Translations under genes and position numbers: made by a program
From: Cytophagales bacterium
Lineage (GTDB): Bacteria; Bacteroidota; Bacteroidia; Cytophagales; UBA9547
Assembly: GCA_013297755.1 (NCBI GenBank)
Contig: JAAFIH010000012.1
Coordinates: 1 to 64,000 of the forward strand
DNA length: 64,000 nucleotides
Reading direction: 5' to 3'
Notes under the pieces: model-generated
Databases searched by the model: none
Told to the model about the DNA's origin: nothing
What the model saw: only the letters and a program-made list of their open reading frames with translations
Shown here: piece by piece, positions 28,097 to 37,776 of the stretch
How the letters are laid out: every line of letters begins with the position of its first letter
Numbering within the stretch: position 1 is the stretch's first letter

Positions 28097-29739
28097 AAAA
28101 AAATATATTACTTATATGCTTATTTTTTTTAATTTCCATTTGTTTTGCACAAGACAAACCAGAACCAACAAATCAGTTAGAGAATACTGAAATTGTTGTT
28201 GAAAAATCTAAAAAGATTACTTTTCCAGTATTAAACAAAGTTACCGAAAAAGCCAACAGCAGCAAGAATCAAATCAATACACTAGACCCAGTAAAATATA
28301 ATTTTGTAGAACATCCCCTATTGGTGCCCAATGTAGAAACCAAAATCAAAGTACCTGCCATCAAAGATGCTGCTCAAATTAAACAATATCCACATTTTGT
28401 GAGGCTAGGAATGGGCAATTATCTTACTACTTATGCAGAAGGGTATATGACATCAAATGCCACCAAACCTTTACAAGCAAGCATACATGGCAAACATTTT
28501 GCTTCTGCCTTTGGTCCAGTGGCATTTGCTGGAAATAGTCAGAATAACATCAAAGGAGAAGTAAGATATGCCATGAAAAAAAACTTGTTGTCTTTTAAAA
28601 CTTCTTACGCACGTACTGGATTTAGGTACTATGGATATAGCACTAGGCCAACTGATAATTTTAAAGACACTATATTTCAAGCCTATAATAATTTGCAAAA
28701 TTCAATTTCATTGACCAAAATTGACACTAATTCAACTTGGTTTTATGATTTTAATTGTAGTTTTAACTACACCAACTCTAAGAAATTTCTAATTTCTGAA
28801 AAAGATATTTTATTGAAATCTACCATAAATTATGCTTTAGATGAGTTTAAAAAAATTAAAATAGATTTTGGAGCAAACTTACTTCTGTTATCTAATTTAA
28901 AATCCTACAATCGGTCTATTTATTACGTTCAGCCTTTGTTTGAATACAAAGTAAATGATAAATTAACTATTGATGCAGGTTTTAGATTGTTTTATAACCA
29001 AGATACATCCAAAAATATTAGAAATTTGAGGCTCTATCCGCATTTGGACATTTCTTATTTGATTTCAGAAAAGATGAAACTATATACAGTATTTTCTGGG
29101 GGTACTTTAAAAAATACTTACAATAGTTTTACAAATGAAAATCCTTTTTTGAGCAATCAATTAACAATATCTCATACCAATCAAAAAATTAATGCAACTC
29201 TTGGTATCAAAGGTACACCGTTTAGATATTTTTATTTTAACACTTATTTTGGCTATCAAAACGTAAGAAATTTAGGTTTATATTCTCCGAATAGGACTGA
29301 TTCGGCTAGGTTTGATGTATCCTATGCAAATGGATCTATCTATACGGCCAGTGGAGAAATTTCTTTTCAAAAATCAGAAAAATTTACTTTAGGTTTATTG
29401 GCCAAATACAATGGTTTTTCGCTAGACAATAATCAAAAAGCATGGCTGCGACCTCAAGCTGAAATTACTTTTTTGGCCAACTATCAACTGTCAAGAAAAC
29501 TTTCGTTTTATGCCGAAACTTACGTTTTGGCTGGGTTGTATAGTCTTAATTTTGTGTCAAAAAATGAAAGAGAACTAAATGCAATTTTTGATATAAACTT
29601 AAAAACCAACTATAAAATCAACGATAGAGTAGCCATTTATTTGAACTTTTATAATATTTTAGGCTCTAAATACCAACGATTTGTAAATTATCCCGTAAAA
29701 AGTATAAATTTTTTAGGTGGTTTCACAATTAGTTTTTAA
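28093..29739 (+). CDS. Outer-membrane beta-barrel protein (TonB-receptor-like)
   Basis: A 548-residue protein with a signal peptide (residues 1-18, ending ISICFAQ), then a Pro/Glu/Lys-rich periplasmic segment and, from about residue 100, regularly spaced amphipathic strands (LGMGNYLTTYAEGY, NNIKGEVRYAMKKN, KLTIDAGFRLFYN) ending in an aromatic C-terminus (INFLGGFTISF). There is no plug domain or TonB box, so it is not a full TonB-dependent transporter. Cargo or function is unknown. The start is a GTG overlapping the TPR gene stop, and the HU/SPOR gene follows 12 bases later, suggesting one envelope complex. Confidence 0.8.
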   Translation: MKKNILLICLFFLISICFAQDKPEPTNQLENTEIVVEKSKKITFPVLNKVTEKANSSKNQINTLDPVKYNFVEHPLLVPNVETKIKVPAIKDAAQIKQYPHFVRLGMGNYLTTYAEGYMTSNATKPLQASIHGKHFASAFGPVAFAGNSQNNIKGEVRYAMKKNLLSFKTSYARTGFRYYGYSTRPTDNFKDTIFQAYNNLQNSISLTKIDTNSTWFYDFNCSFNYTNSKKFLISEKDILLKSTINYALDEFKKIKIDFGANLLLLSNLKSYNRSIYYVQPLFEYKVNDKLTIDAGFRLFYNQDTSKNIRNLRLYPHLDISYLISEKMKLYTVFSGGTLKNTYNSFTNENPFLSNQLTISHTNQKINATLGIKGTPFRYFYFNTYFGYQNVRNLGLYSPNRTDSARFDVSYANGSIYTASGEISFQKSEKFTLGLLAKYNGFSLDNNQKAWLRPQAEITFLANYQLSRKLSFYAETYVLAGLYSLNFVSKNERELNAIFDINLKTNYKINDRVAIYLNFYNILGSKYQRFVNYPVKSINFLGGFTISF

Positions 29740-29751
29740 ATTGCTTTCCAG

Positions 29752-30882
29752 TTGATAGAAAATTATTTAAAAGAATTACTTTTTTCAAACGACATAGTAG
29801 CGTTGCCTGGTCTTGGTTGCTTTCTTACCGAACGCAAACCAGCTCAAATTTCTATTGCAAATAATAAAATATTACCACCATCAAAAACCATTACATTTAA
29901 TGAAAAATTACATGTTGGCGATGGCCATAATTTTATTAAAACAATATCTGAAGCAGAAAATATTACGGAAACTGAAGCTCAAAATCGATTATTTAGCTAT
30001 GCAGGTCAAGTAAAATATATACTTAATACCGAAAAACAATATATTATTGAAGAAGTAGGACGGCTTTATACCAATAAAGATGGTTCGCTTGCCTTCGAGC
30101 AATTCCATAAATTTAATTATTTGGAAGACAGCTATGGCTTGCCAGATATTTATTTACAATCAATCGTAAGAAATGAACAAATTAAAGTAGATGTTTTAAC
30201 CTCAAATGTTGAAATTATGTCAGAAGTTATCGATCAAAATTCAGAAGAGGATGAATTAGAATTTGAAGACTCAAATCAGCCCAAAAAGAGTTCTGGCTTA
30301 GGCTTGTATTATTTTGCTAGTGCGTTTGCATTGGTATTTGTACTTTGTACTACGTACTATTTGAATATGGACAAAAACACTTATGCCATTGGCAGTTTTG
30401 ATCCTATTTCTTTTTTGAAAGGTGGAAATAGTGAAGCTTTTTCAGACCAAAATGCAGATATATCTGAAAATAAACTTTTGCCCGACAACTCTGATAATGA
30501 ATTTGTAGACAATCAACCCGTTTCAAACGATTCTGAAACTCAAGTTTCTAGCGAAGCTTCAGTTGCAGTAGAAACAAAAAATGCAGAACCTGCTGCACAA
30601 CCAATGACTGTAACAGAAAGTATTGATTTATCCCAAGCTGTAACATCAAAAATGGGTAAGTTTTATATTGTTGTTGGTAGCTTTAAAAAATCATCTAAAG
30701 CTCAAGCATTTATTACTGATTTGCAAACCAAAGGGCTTGATGCAAAAATGATTGCACAAGATGGAAATACCGACATGTTGAGAGTAAGTGCTGCCGATTT
30801 TGATGATTACAATCAAGCAAATACCAAAAAAAGCGAGTTACAATCACAATTTGGATTGGATTCGTGGATATTGAATTATTAA
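29752..30882 (+). CDS. HU-CCDC81 and SPOR domain membrane protein
   Basis: A 376-residue protein. Residues 1-130 match the Bacteroidota CCDC81-like HU pair (LKELLFSNDIVALPGLGCFLTERKPAQI, then EEVGRLYTNKDGSLAFEQ). A membrane helix follows (about 183-203), then an acidic linker, then a C-terminal SPOR domain (about 302-376, KFYIVVGSFKKSSKAQAFITDL) that in this family binds denuded peptidoglycan glycan strands. Topology would place the HU part in the cytoplasm and SPOR in the periplasm, linking DNA-binding-like modules to septal cell wall. The start is a TTG 12 bases after the previous stop; no ATG precedes the conserved opening. Confidence 0.9.
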   Translation: MIENYLKELLFSNDIVALPGLGCFLTERKPAQISIANNKILPPSKTITFNEKLHVGDGHNFIKTISEAENITETEAQNRLFSYAGQVKYILNTEKQYIIEEVGRLYTNKDGSLAFEQFHKFNYLEDSYGLPDIYLQSIVRNEQIKVDVLTSNVEIMSEVIDQNSEEDELEFEDSNQPKKSSGLGLYYFASAFALVFVLCTTYYLNMDKNTYAIGSFDPISFLKGGNSEAFSDQNADISENKLLPDNSDNEFVDNQPVSNDSETQVSSEASVAVETKNAEPAAQPMTVTESIDLSQAVTSKMGKFYIVVGSFKKSSKAQAFITDLQTKGLDAKMIAQDGNTDMLRVSAADFDDYNQANTKKSELQSQFGLDSWILNY

Positions 30883-30897
30883 TTTTAAAATCATAAA

Positions 30898-31572
30898 ATG
30901 CTGATTACTAAGTTTTTACAAATAACAACTCCATTGGTAACTCAAGAAGCTGCCAGTGAAAGTAGCATTACCCTCATAGATTTGATTCAGAAAGGTGGTT
31001 TCATTATGGTACCTATTTTTTTACTTTCTGCCATTACAGTGTATATTTTTGCTGAAAGATTTCTGACCATTAAAAGTGCTACCAAAAATTCTGATAACTT
31101 ACTTGTATCTATCAAAAATGCCATTAAAAATGGAGATCTGGCTGGAGCAAAAAATGCTGCACTATCTAGCAAATCAGCTATTGGTAATGTGTTGCTCAAA
31201 GGCATAGCCAAGATAGGGCAACCTATCAAAACTATAGAGGCATCTATGGAGGCCACTGGCAAGTTAGAAGTGATGAAATTAGAAAAAAATTTAGGCATAT
31301 TAGGTATTATTGCAGCCATAGCTCCCATGCTTGGTTTTGTGGGTACTATTTCGGGTGTTATCAAAATTTTCTATAACATTTCGTTAGCCGACAATATAAG
31401 TATTGGATTGATTGCAGGTGGATTGTACGAAAAAATGGTAACAAGTGCTGCTGGTTTGATAGTGGGTATGTTGGCACATATTGCCTATCATTTTTTACAT
31501 ATTTTATTGGACAATGTCATTCATACTATGGAAAGTGCTTCGCTAGAATTGGTAGAAACCGTAAGTGAATAA
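30898..31572 (+). CDS. MotA/TolQ/ExbB proton channel family protein
   Basis: A 224-residue inner-membrane protein with three helices (about 36-56, 136-158 and 172-195). The conserved segment LGILGIIAAIAPMLGFVGTISGVIKIF and the following GLYEKMVTSAAGLIVGM are diagnostic of the channel helices. It would couple proton flow to an envelope process with an ExbD/TolR partner. No exbD follows, unlike the usual exbB-exbD pair; the next gene is a TlpA-like lipoprotein 3 bases later. The partner must be encoded elsewhere or replaced. Confidence 0.9.
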   Translation: MLITKFLQITTPLVTQEAASESSITLIDLIQKGGFIMVPIFLLSAITVYIFAERFLTIKSATKNSDNLLVSIKNAIKNGDLAGAKNAALSSKSAIGNVLLKGIAKIGQPIKTIEASMEATGKLEVMKLEKNLGILGIIAAIAPMLGFVGTISGVIKIFYNISLADNISIGLIAGGLYEKMVTSAAGLIVGMLAHIAYHFLHILLDNVIHTMESASLELVETVSE

Positions 31573-31575
31573 TAT

Positions 31576-32724
31576 ATGAATGTTACCCAAAACTATAATC
31601 TTACAATATTGAAACACATATATATATATATACAATTATTTTTTTTTGTTTTCTTTTTTAGTTGTAAAAAAGAAAATGAAAGTACAGATTCTAAATCGTA
31701 TTCTATAACACTACATAGTGAGTTTGAAATTTCTGATACCATTGTTTTACAAAAATTTGTAGGTAGCAATGTTATTTCTATCGATTCTCAAATTGTTGTC
31801 AATAAAAAAGATATTTTTTTTGAAGGTGTATTCAAAGAACAGGCTTTTCATAGATTGATTTTTAAACGAAATAAACTCGAAAAAGTAATAGCGTTGGATA
31901 ATCAACCTATTGAGTTATCACTCAAAGGCAATATTGCACTTCCTGTTTTTAGCACCACAAAGGGGCAGTTGAATCAAGATTTTGACTTACTCAATCAAGC
32001 CAACACCCAATATCAAAACTTTGCAGACTCACTAAATCAACAGTATATTTTATATTCAAACACAAATCCAAGTAAATTAGAAGATATAAAAGTTGAGTTT
32101 CAAAAAGCCGAAAAACAATTTATTGATGATATAAAAACAAAAATAAAAAATCAAAAATTATCTATTGTTTCTGTACTTGCACTTACCCAACTCAAAGTAG
32201 ATACAGATTTTGAGTTTATAGATTCTACTGCCACAAAATTAGAAGATTTGAAAGGAACTTCAACCTATATAGATGCCTTTTTAACTGATTTTGCTAATCT
32301 AAAATCTACATCAGTGGGGCAGCCAGCACCTGATTTTCAGGCTAATACACCAGATGGAAAAATTATTAAACTATCTGATTATAAAGGAAAATACATTTTA
32401 CTAGATTTTTGGGCATCGTGGTGTGGTCCATGCAGAAGAGAAAATCCAGTTGTGGTTCAGGCCTATAAAACATTTAAAAATAAAAATTTTGAGATTTTAA
32501 GTGTTTCTTTGGACGAAGATAATGAAAAATGGAAACAAGCCATCAAAGACGATAATCTTACTTGGAATCATGTGTCAGATTTGAAAGGTTGGGACAGCGA
32601 CCTAGCCAAATTATATGGGGTTGAATCTATACCTCAATCTTATTTGCTAGATTCAAAGGGAAAAATTATTGCTAAAAACTTACGAGGACAAGAATTGATT
32701 GACAAATTAAAAGAGGTTTTATAA
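31576..32724 (+). CDS. TlpA-like thioredoxin lipoprotein with DUF4369-type N-domain
   Basis: A 382-residue lipoprotein: the signal sequence ends FFFSC with Cys30 lipidated. Residues about 40-240 resemble DUF4369, a beta-rich domain common in Bacteroidota. The C-terminal 140 residues are a TlpA/ResA-type thioredoxin fold with PAPDF and WCGPC (Cys283, Cys286), plus the cis-Pro in ESIPQSYLLD. A role in periplasmic thiol reduction or cytochrome maturation is typical of the family. It starts 3 bases after the ExbB-like gene and closes the envelope cluster before sucA, 42 bases downstream. Confidence 0.9.
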   Translation: MNVTQNYNLTILKHIYIYIQLFFFVFFFSCKKENESTDSKSYSITLHSEFEISDTIVLQKFVGSNVISIDSQIVVNKKDIFFEGVFKEQAFHRLIFKRNKLEKVIALDNQPIELSLKGNIALPVFSTTKGQLNQDFDLLNQANTQYQNFADSLNQQYILYSNTNPSKLEDIKVEFQKAEKQFIDDIKTKIKNQKLSIVSVLALTQLKVDTDFEFIDSTATKLEDLKGTSTYIDAFLTDFANLKSTSVGQPAPDFQANTPDGKIIKLSDYKGKYILLDFWASWCGPCRRENPVVVQAYKTFKNKNFEILSVSLDEDNEKWKQAIKDDNLTWNHVSDLKGWDSDLAKLYGVESIPQSYLLDSKGKIIAKNLRGQELIDKLKEVL

Positions 32725-32766
32725 AAAAGTATTTACACAAAACAAAAGATATAATTAATTTAAAAA

Positions 32767-35514
32767 ATGGATAAATTTTCATTCATCGCCAATGCAGATA
32801 CTACTGCCATAGATAGTATGTACGAAGCCTATAAGTCTAATCCTGCTCAAATAGATGCTTCTTGGGCTACTTTTTTTGAAGGTTTTGATTTTTCTCTAGC
32901 CAAATATGGTGAAAATAATGGAGTTTCTAAAACTTCAAACACAGCTTCAAATGTTGGCAGTATCAACGAAAAAGAAGTAAATGTCTACAGACTTATTCGT
33001 GGGTATCGTTCAAGAGGACACCTAAAAGCCAAAACCAATCCTATCCGTGAACGCAAAGATAGAGATGCCTTGATTTCTATCAAAGATTATGGTCTATCTG
33101 AAGCAGATTTGGATACTAGATTTAAAACTGGGATAGAAATAGGCATGGAAAATGCTACTTTACGAGAAATTATTAAAACTTTAGAAGCTACATACGAGGG
33201 CTCGTTTGGGTTTGAATATTATTATATTCGCCAACCTGAAATTCTAAAATGGCTAACCATAGAATTTGAAAAAGCAGCCAAAGCTTATAATCCACCCAAA
33301 GAAATAAAAACTCGTATTCTCTCTAAATTAAACGAGGCCACTGTTTTTGAGAATTTTTTGGCCACCAAATATGTAGGTCAGAAAAGATTTGGCCTTGAAG
33401 GGGGCGAAAATGCCATTGTTGCTATTGACACAATCATTAATGTAGGCTCGCTTTTTGGGGCCGAAGAGGTGGTTATTGGTATGGCACATCGTGGACGATT
33501 GAATGTGCTTTGTAATATCATGGGCAAAACTTATGAGCAAATTTTTAATGAATTTGAAGGAAATATAGACATAAACAGCATTGAAGGGGCAGGAGATGTG
33601 AAATACCACATGGGTTACTCAAGCGAAATAAAAACTATTTATGACAAAAAAATGCACCTCAAGTTGATGCCCAATCCATCGCATCTCGAGGCTGTGGATC
33701 CACTTGTTTTGGGATATGCTCGGGCCCAAGTGGATGACGAATACAAAGGCGATTATAAAAAATGTGTCCCAATTTTGATTCATGGAGATGCAGCAGTGGC
33801 CGGACAAGGAATAGTTTATGAAACACTGCAAATGCAAAGTTTACCTGGATACACTACAGGTGGTACCATACATTTTGTAATCAATAATCAAGTTGGGTTT
33901 ACAACCGATTTTGATGATGCTCGTTCGTCTATTTACTGCACAGATATTGCCAAATTAGTAGATGCCCCAGTTATTCATGTGAATGGAGACGATGCTGAAG
34001 CTGTGGCTTTTGCAGCAAAAACAGCCATTGATTATCGTCAATTATTTGGCCGTGATATATTTATAGACATGGTTTGTTATCGCAAAAATGGACATAACGA
34101 GAGCGATGAACCACGTTTTACACAACCAAAATTATATAGTTTAATTGCCAAACATGCTTCGCCAAGAGAAATTTATAAACAAGATTTAATAAAAAGAGGC
34201 GAAATAAACGAAGCACAAGCCGAAGAGATGGATGCTCAGTTTAAGGCACTGTTGCAAGCCAAACAAAATATGGTCAAAGAAAAACCATTGCCCTACATAC
34301 CCTCTAAATTGGAACAAGAGTGGCAAGGTATGAAAAAAGCAACACCAGAGGATTTTGAAAAATCGCCCAATACTGCCATTTCTGCTGATTATTTATCTAA
34401 AATAGGCAAAGCCCTGACCACTATTCCTGCTGATTTTAAACCCTTGAAACAAATTGACAATTTGATAAAGGAGCGTGAAAAAATGATTAATGAAACCAAA
34501 ACTATCAACTGGGCTACGGCCGAATTGATGGCTTATGGTTCGCTTTTGATGGATAATAAAATAGTAAGAATTTCTGGACAGGATGTAAAAAGAGGTACAT
34601 TTTCGCATCGTCATGCCTACTTTATGGATGTAGAAAAAAACGAACCATACTGCCAAATAGACCATATAGATAGCAAACAAAATAAATTAAAAATATTCAA
34701 TTCCTTACTCTCAGAATATGGTGTTTTGGGTTTTGAGTATGGCTATGCTATGGCTACACCACATGCTTTGGTCGTATGGGAGGCTCAATTTGGTGATTTT
34801 TCTAATGGTGCTCAAACGATGATAGATCAGTTTATATCAAGTGCCGAAACCAAATGGGGTCGTCAGAATGGATTGGTTATGTTATTGCCACATGGCATGG
34901 AGGGGCAAGGCCCAGAGCACTCTAGTGCAAGACCAGAGAGATTTTTGCAATTAGCAGCCGAAAAAAATATGGTGGTTGCCAACCTTACTACTCCAGCCAA
35001 TATTTTTCATATCTTACGAAGACAACTGGCGTGGAATTTTAGAAAACCTTGTGTGATAATGTCGCCAAAATCGCTTTTGCGTCATCCCTTGGTGGTTTCG
35101 CCAATCGAAGAAATTACCAAAGGCACATTCCAAGAAACTTACGATGATACTTTTGTAAAAGCTGCTGACGTCAAAAAAGTACTTTTATGTACTGGAAAAG
35201 TTTATTTTGATTTATTAAATGAACAACAAACAAACAATAGGGGAGATGTAGCTATAGTAAGAATTGAGCAATTATATCCATTCCCTGAAAAACAAATTAT
35301 AGCTATTTTGAGTAAATATAGCTCTGCAAAAGTAGTTTGGGTGCAAGAAGAAAATAAAAATATGGGCTATTGGGACTTTATACAAAGATTGATGCCCGAA
35401 AATATAAAAATCACTGTCAATGCTCGAAAATCAAGCTCTTCGCCTGCCACTGGATACAACAAAGTGCATGTAAAAGAGCAAGCTGAGTTGGTAAAAAATG
35501 CTTTTAGCGTATAA
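32767..35514 (+). CDS. sucA: 2-oxoglutarate dehydrogenase E1 component
   Basis: A 915-residue thiamine diphosphate enzyme of the TCA cycle. It has the N-terminal E2-binding segment (FIANADTTAIDSMYEAYKSNP), GMAHRGRLNVLCNIMGK (His241), HGDAAVAGQGIVYETLQM, DMVCYRKNGHNESDEPRFTQP (ThDP motif), and C-terminal LLPHGMEGQGPEHSSARPERFLQLA. Length fits the family. The E2 gene (sucB/odhB), normally next, is absent; a terminator follows at 35544 and then a gene-poor stretch. It may be read through from the upstream envelope genes. Confidence 0.95.
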   Translation: MDKFSFIANADTTAIDSMYEAYKSNPAQIDASWATFFEGFDFSLAKYGENNGVSKTSNTASNVGSINEKEVNVYRLIRGYRSRGHLKAKTNPIRERKDRDALISIKDYGLSEADLDTRFKTGIEIGMENATLREIIKTLEATYEGSFGFEYYYIRQPEILKWLTIEFEKAAKAYNPPKEIKTRILSKLNEATVFENFLATKYVGQKRFGLEGGENAIVAIDTIINVGSLFGAEEVVIGMAHRGRLNVLCNIMGKTYEQIFNEFEGNIDINSIEGAGDVKYHMGYSSEIKTIYDKKMHLKLMPNPSHLEAVDPLVLGYARAQVDDEYKGDYKKCVPILIHGDAAVAGQGIVYETLQMQSLPGYTTGGTIHFVINNQVGFTTDFDDARSSIYCTDIAKLVDAPVIHVNGDDAEAVAFAAKTAIDYRQLFGRDIFIDMVCYRKNGHNESDEPRFTQPKLYSLIAKHASPREIYKQDLIKRGEINEAQAEEMDAQFKALLQAKQNMVKEKPLPYIPSKLEQEWQGMKKATPEDFEKSPNTAISADYLSKIGKALTTIPADFKPLKQIDNLIKEREKMINETKTINWATAELMAYGSLLMDNKIVRISGQDVKRGTFSHRHAYFMDVEKNEPYCQIDHIDSKQNKLKIFNSLLSEYGVLGFEYGYAMATPHALVVWEAQFGDFSNGAQTMIDQFISSAETKWGRQNGLVMLLPHGMEGQGPEHSSARPERFLQLAAEKNMVVANLTTPANIFHILRRQLAWNFRKPCVIMSPKSLLRHPLVVSPIEEITKGTFQETYDDTFVKAADVKKVLLCTGKVYFDLLNEQQTNNRGDVAIVRIEQLYPFPEKQIIAILSKYSSAKVVWVQEENKNMGYWDFIQRLMPENIKITVNARKSSSSPATGYNKVHVKEQAELVKNAFSV

Positions 35515-35543
35515 GAATTTTTGACTTATGTATAGGATTTAAT

Positions 35544-35573
35544 AAAAAACCTTTCTAACGAGAAAGGTTTTTT
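35544..35573 (+). terminator. Intrinsic terminator after sucA
   Basis: A 13-bp perfect stem (AAAAAACCTTTCT at 35544-35556 with its complement at 35561-35573) and loop AACG, with the T-tract forming the end of the stem. It ends the run that begins at anmK. Confidence 0.8.
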
Positions 35574-36154
35574 ATTATTGATTTTAAATTATATTTTGGA
35601 TCAACTTGTATTAAATTTTACATAAAGCCTTGATAATCAGTTGATTCCGATGGCATAATTTTTTATTGGGGTAACACAAACTTTTTATCTTGTGAAATAT
35701 TATTATCTTTTTCAAACAAGTTCTTTCATTCTCTAAGTAAGAAATCCTTTATCTTGTTTTATAACAAACAGAACACAGAACACTATTCAGAACCTATCAG
35801 AAAAATAAGTTATTAAGCCAAAATCATTGATTCTATTTTGATAAAAACTAGCTGACGACCACTGATACATTTTTGGAATTTCTGCGAAATTTCATCTTTC
35901 ATTCTATAGATTATTATAAATATAGTCTAGCTTATGTATCAATTTCAATTTAGTATTCTTCAAATCTGATACTAACCTCGACAGGTATTCGCTAAAAAGA
36001 CCTGTACTTTTACATGATTTTGTTTGTTCTTTCTTTTACTATTTGTTTTTTTTACTTTTCGCATAGTAACGCTATTTATATTTTTAGAGATTTTTTTACC
36101 AAATGATTTATACAATTTTTTGATTAATAGCTTGCAACCTATTATACTCGAAAA
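35574..36154. other. Gene-poor intergenic stretch
   Basis: About 580 bases with no reading frame above background and no clear repeat. On the minus strand a 29-codon frame (near 35904 to 35815) starts MKDEISQKFQKC, but it has no recognisable family. Nothing else can be supported. Confidence 0.5.
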
Positions 36155-36520
36155 ATGAAAAGATGTGTTATCATATTTGTCTATTTTTTGCTAGTGCCAA
36201 CCCTATTTTTTAGAGTACATGCCAAATCTATACCACAAGACAATAGTTCGCTTTTGCGTAGAATCTTTGGACATTGTTTGCCTATCTCAGTTACATTTTT
36301 GATAGGGTTAATAGGGTTTATATTTTGGGATAGACGTACGGTTGTACGTGTTGTAGAAGACGATATAAAATCAATTGAGCAAGAATTGAAAGCTGAGCGT
36401 CTCAAAATCGCCACTATGCAAGTTGATTTAAAATCCTTACAAATTTTTCAAAAACTTTTTCACGATATAGCTTATGGCAAGCCTGTAACAAACGAGCTTT
36501 TAAAACAATATGGTGTTTAA
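36155..36520 (+). CDS. Small two-helix membrane protein with coiled coil, unknown function
   Basis: A 121-residue protein that I do not recognise. Residues 4-22 are hydrophobic and end VHAKS, which could be a cleaved signal peptide or a first membrane helix. Residues 45-64 (LPISVTFLIGLIGFIFW) are a clear membrane helix. Residues 70-106 (VEDDIKSIEQELKAERLKIATM) form a charged, probable coiled coil facing one side of the membrane. The layout resembles small membrane-anchored oligomerisation modules. It stands alone in a gene-poor stretch with no evident operon. It could be a lineage-specific envelope protein; a spurious frame is possible but the ordered domain layout argues against that. Confidence 0.6.
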   Translation: MKRCVIIFVYFLLVPTLFFRVHAKSIPQDNSSLLRRIFGHCLPISVTFLIGLIGFIFWDRRTVVRVVEDDIKSIEQELKAERLKIATMQVDLKSLQIFQKLFHDIAYGKPVTNELLKQYGV

Positions 36521-36608
36521 ACTATTATTGTTTATTACATTATTTTTTTGAAAATTTAAACAAAAAACATCTTTAAATTGTAATATATATTATTAAAATA
36601 ACTATAAA

Positions 36609-37169
36609 ATGATTTATAAAGTATTAATGTTTATCTCTTCTTTTTGTTCAACAAAAAGTAGTGTTGTAATTCCAAAAAACGAGTTAATAGTGGCCAAAAA
36701 ATCTATATATGATTTTAAACTCAAGACTATTGATGGCAAAGAAGTAAGTCTTGCTATGTATAAAGGGAAAAAATTACTAATAGTAAATACAGCTTCTGAG
36801 TGTGGCTATACGCCTCAGTATGCAGATTTGCAAAAACTGCATGACAAATTTGGTAAAAAAGTAGTTATTCTTGGTTTTCCTGCAAATAATTTTGGTGGAC
36901 AAGAACCAGGCAGTAGCAAAGATATAGCCACTTTTTGTCAAAAAAATTATGGTGTTACGTTTCAGATGTTTGAAAAAATATCTGTTTCTGGAAGCGATAT
37001 GCACCCACTTTATAAGTTTTTGTCTACTAAAACCGAAAACGGCAACATCAATCAAGCTCCTTCTTGGAATTTTTGCAAATATTTGGTTAATGAAGATGGC
37101 TTAGTCGTAGGTTTTTTTAAATCCAACATTAGTCCTATGAGTTTAGATATTATTAGTCAGTTGGATTAA
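36609..37169 (+). CDS. Glutathione peroxidase family protein (Cys type)
   Basis: A 186-residue thiol peroxidase. The catalytic site is NTASECGYTPQYADLQ with Cys65 in place of selenocysteine; GFPANNFGGQEPG supplies the catalytic Gln, and WNFCKYLV the Trp/Asn pair. It reduces hydroperoxides, in bacteria usually with thioredoxin rather than glutathione. The first 30 residues are hydrophobic then polar and may be an export signal, without a good lipobox. A shorter start is not offered by an in-frame ATG before the conserved core. It is followed by repeat copy B within 22 bases. Confidence 0.92.
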   Translation: MIYKVLMFISSFCSTKSSVVIPKNELIVAKKSIYDFKLKTIDGKEVSLAMYKGKKLLIVNTASECGYTPQYADLQKLHDKFGKKVVILGFPANNFGGQEPGSSKDIATFCQKNYGVTFQMFEKISVSGSDMHPLYKFLSTKTENGNINQAPSWNFCKYLVNEDGLVVGFFKSNISPMSLDIISQLD

Positions 37170-37190
37170 GATAATTCAGCACAGATATTT

Positions 37191-37281
37191 CAATGTCGTT
37201 TACTTAAACATTTTTTAATGTCTCTATATTAGGCTTTCTCCAAGGGAAAAAGTTAATTGAGTTCTTAAGTAAACGATATTA
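37191..37281. repeat. About 92-bp inverted-end repeat, copy B
   Basis: Left end CAATGTCGTTTACTTAA pairs with right end TTAAGTAAACGATATT over about 15 positions. The core has TTAGGCTTTCTCCA. Compared with copy A, the end bases change together (TTG with CAA in A, TCG with CGA in B), which supports pairing. It lies 3' of the glutathione peroxidase gene. Confidence 0.7.
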
Positions 37282-37776
37282 ACTAATATTTTTTTAGTAA
37301 TATATTACTTTTGGTTATGTTTTAGAATTGCTTTTATCCAAAGTTGTTTTTTGAAAAATACTTTAAATTCAATAATCAAAAAATATAAATCAGCTTTTTA
37401 CTGTGCTATTAAATATTTACATATTTATTTTTAAAAAATACCCCTTTTTGATTTCGATAAATGGAAATTATAAATTAGGTATACGAATTTATAATTTTTT
37501 CAATTTAATAGCAGTTTTTCTATCCCCATCCCAATTTTAAATTAGCACATTCTTGCTCAAAACTTTCGTTTTGCCAACAAGCACAGAATCCAAAATGGAT
37601 TGGACTTTAGTTTCAACTACACAAAATACTTTCTATTTTAGTAATATTTCAATTTCTTATTATTAGATATTTTTAAATTCTTTTGCCCTGACAAATGTTG
37701 GCTTTAAAAGACTATTCTATTTTTTTATTATACAATCAAAATGATTTTATTTTTTTTCAAAAGGACATACCAAAAA
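37282..37776. other. AT-rich intergenic stretch without genes
   Basis: No supportable gene or RNA. The segment ends in the palindromes that follow giant gene 1. Confidence 0.5.

Noticed and set aside
28093-29739. Full TonB-dependent transporter
   Set aside because: The length is about 550 residues, and no plug domain or TonB box is visible; only the barrel-like strands are supported.
36609-37169. Selenocysteine-containing glutathione peroxidase
   Set aside because: The catalytic codon encodes Cys65, not TGA, so no selenocysteine machinery is needed.
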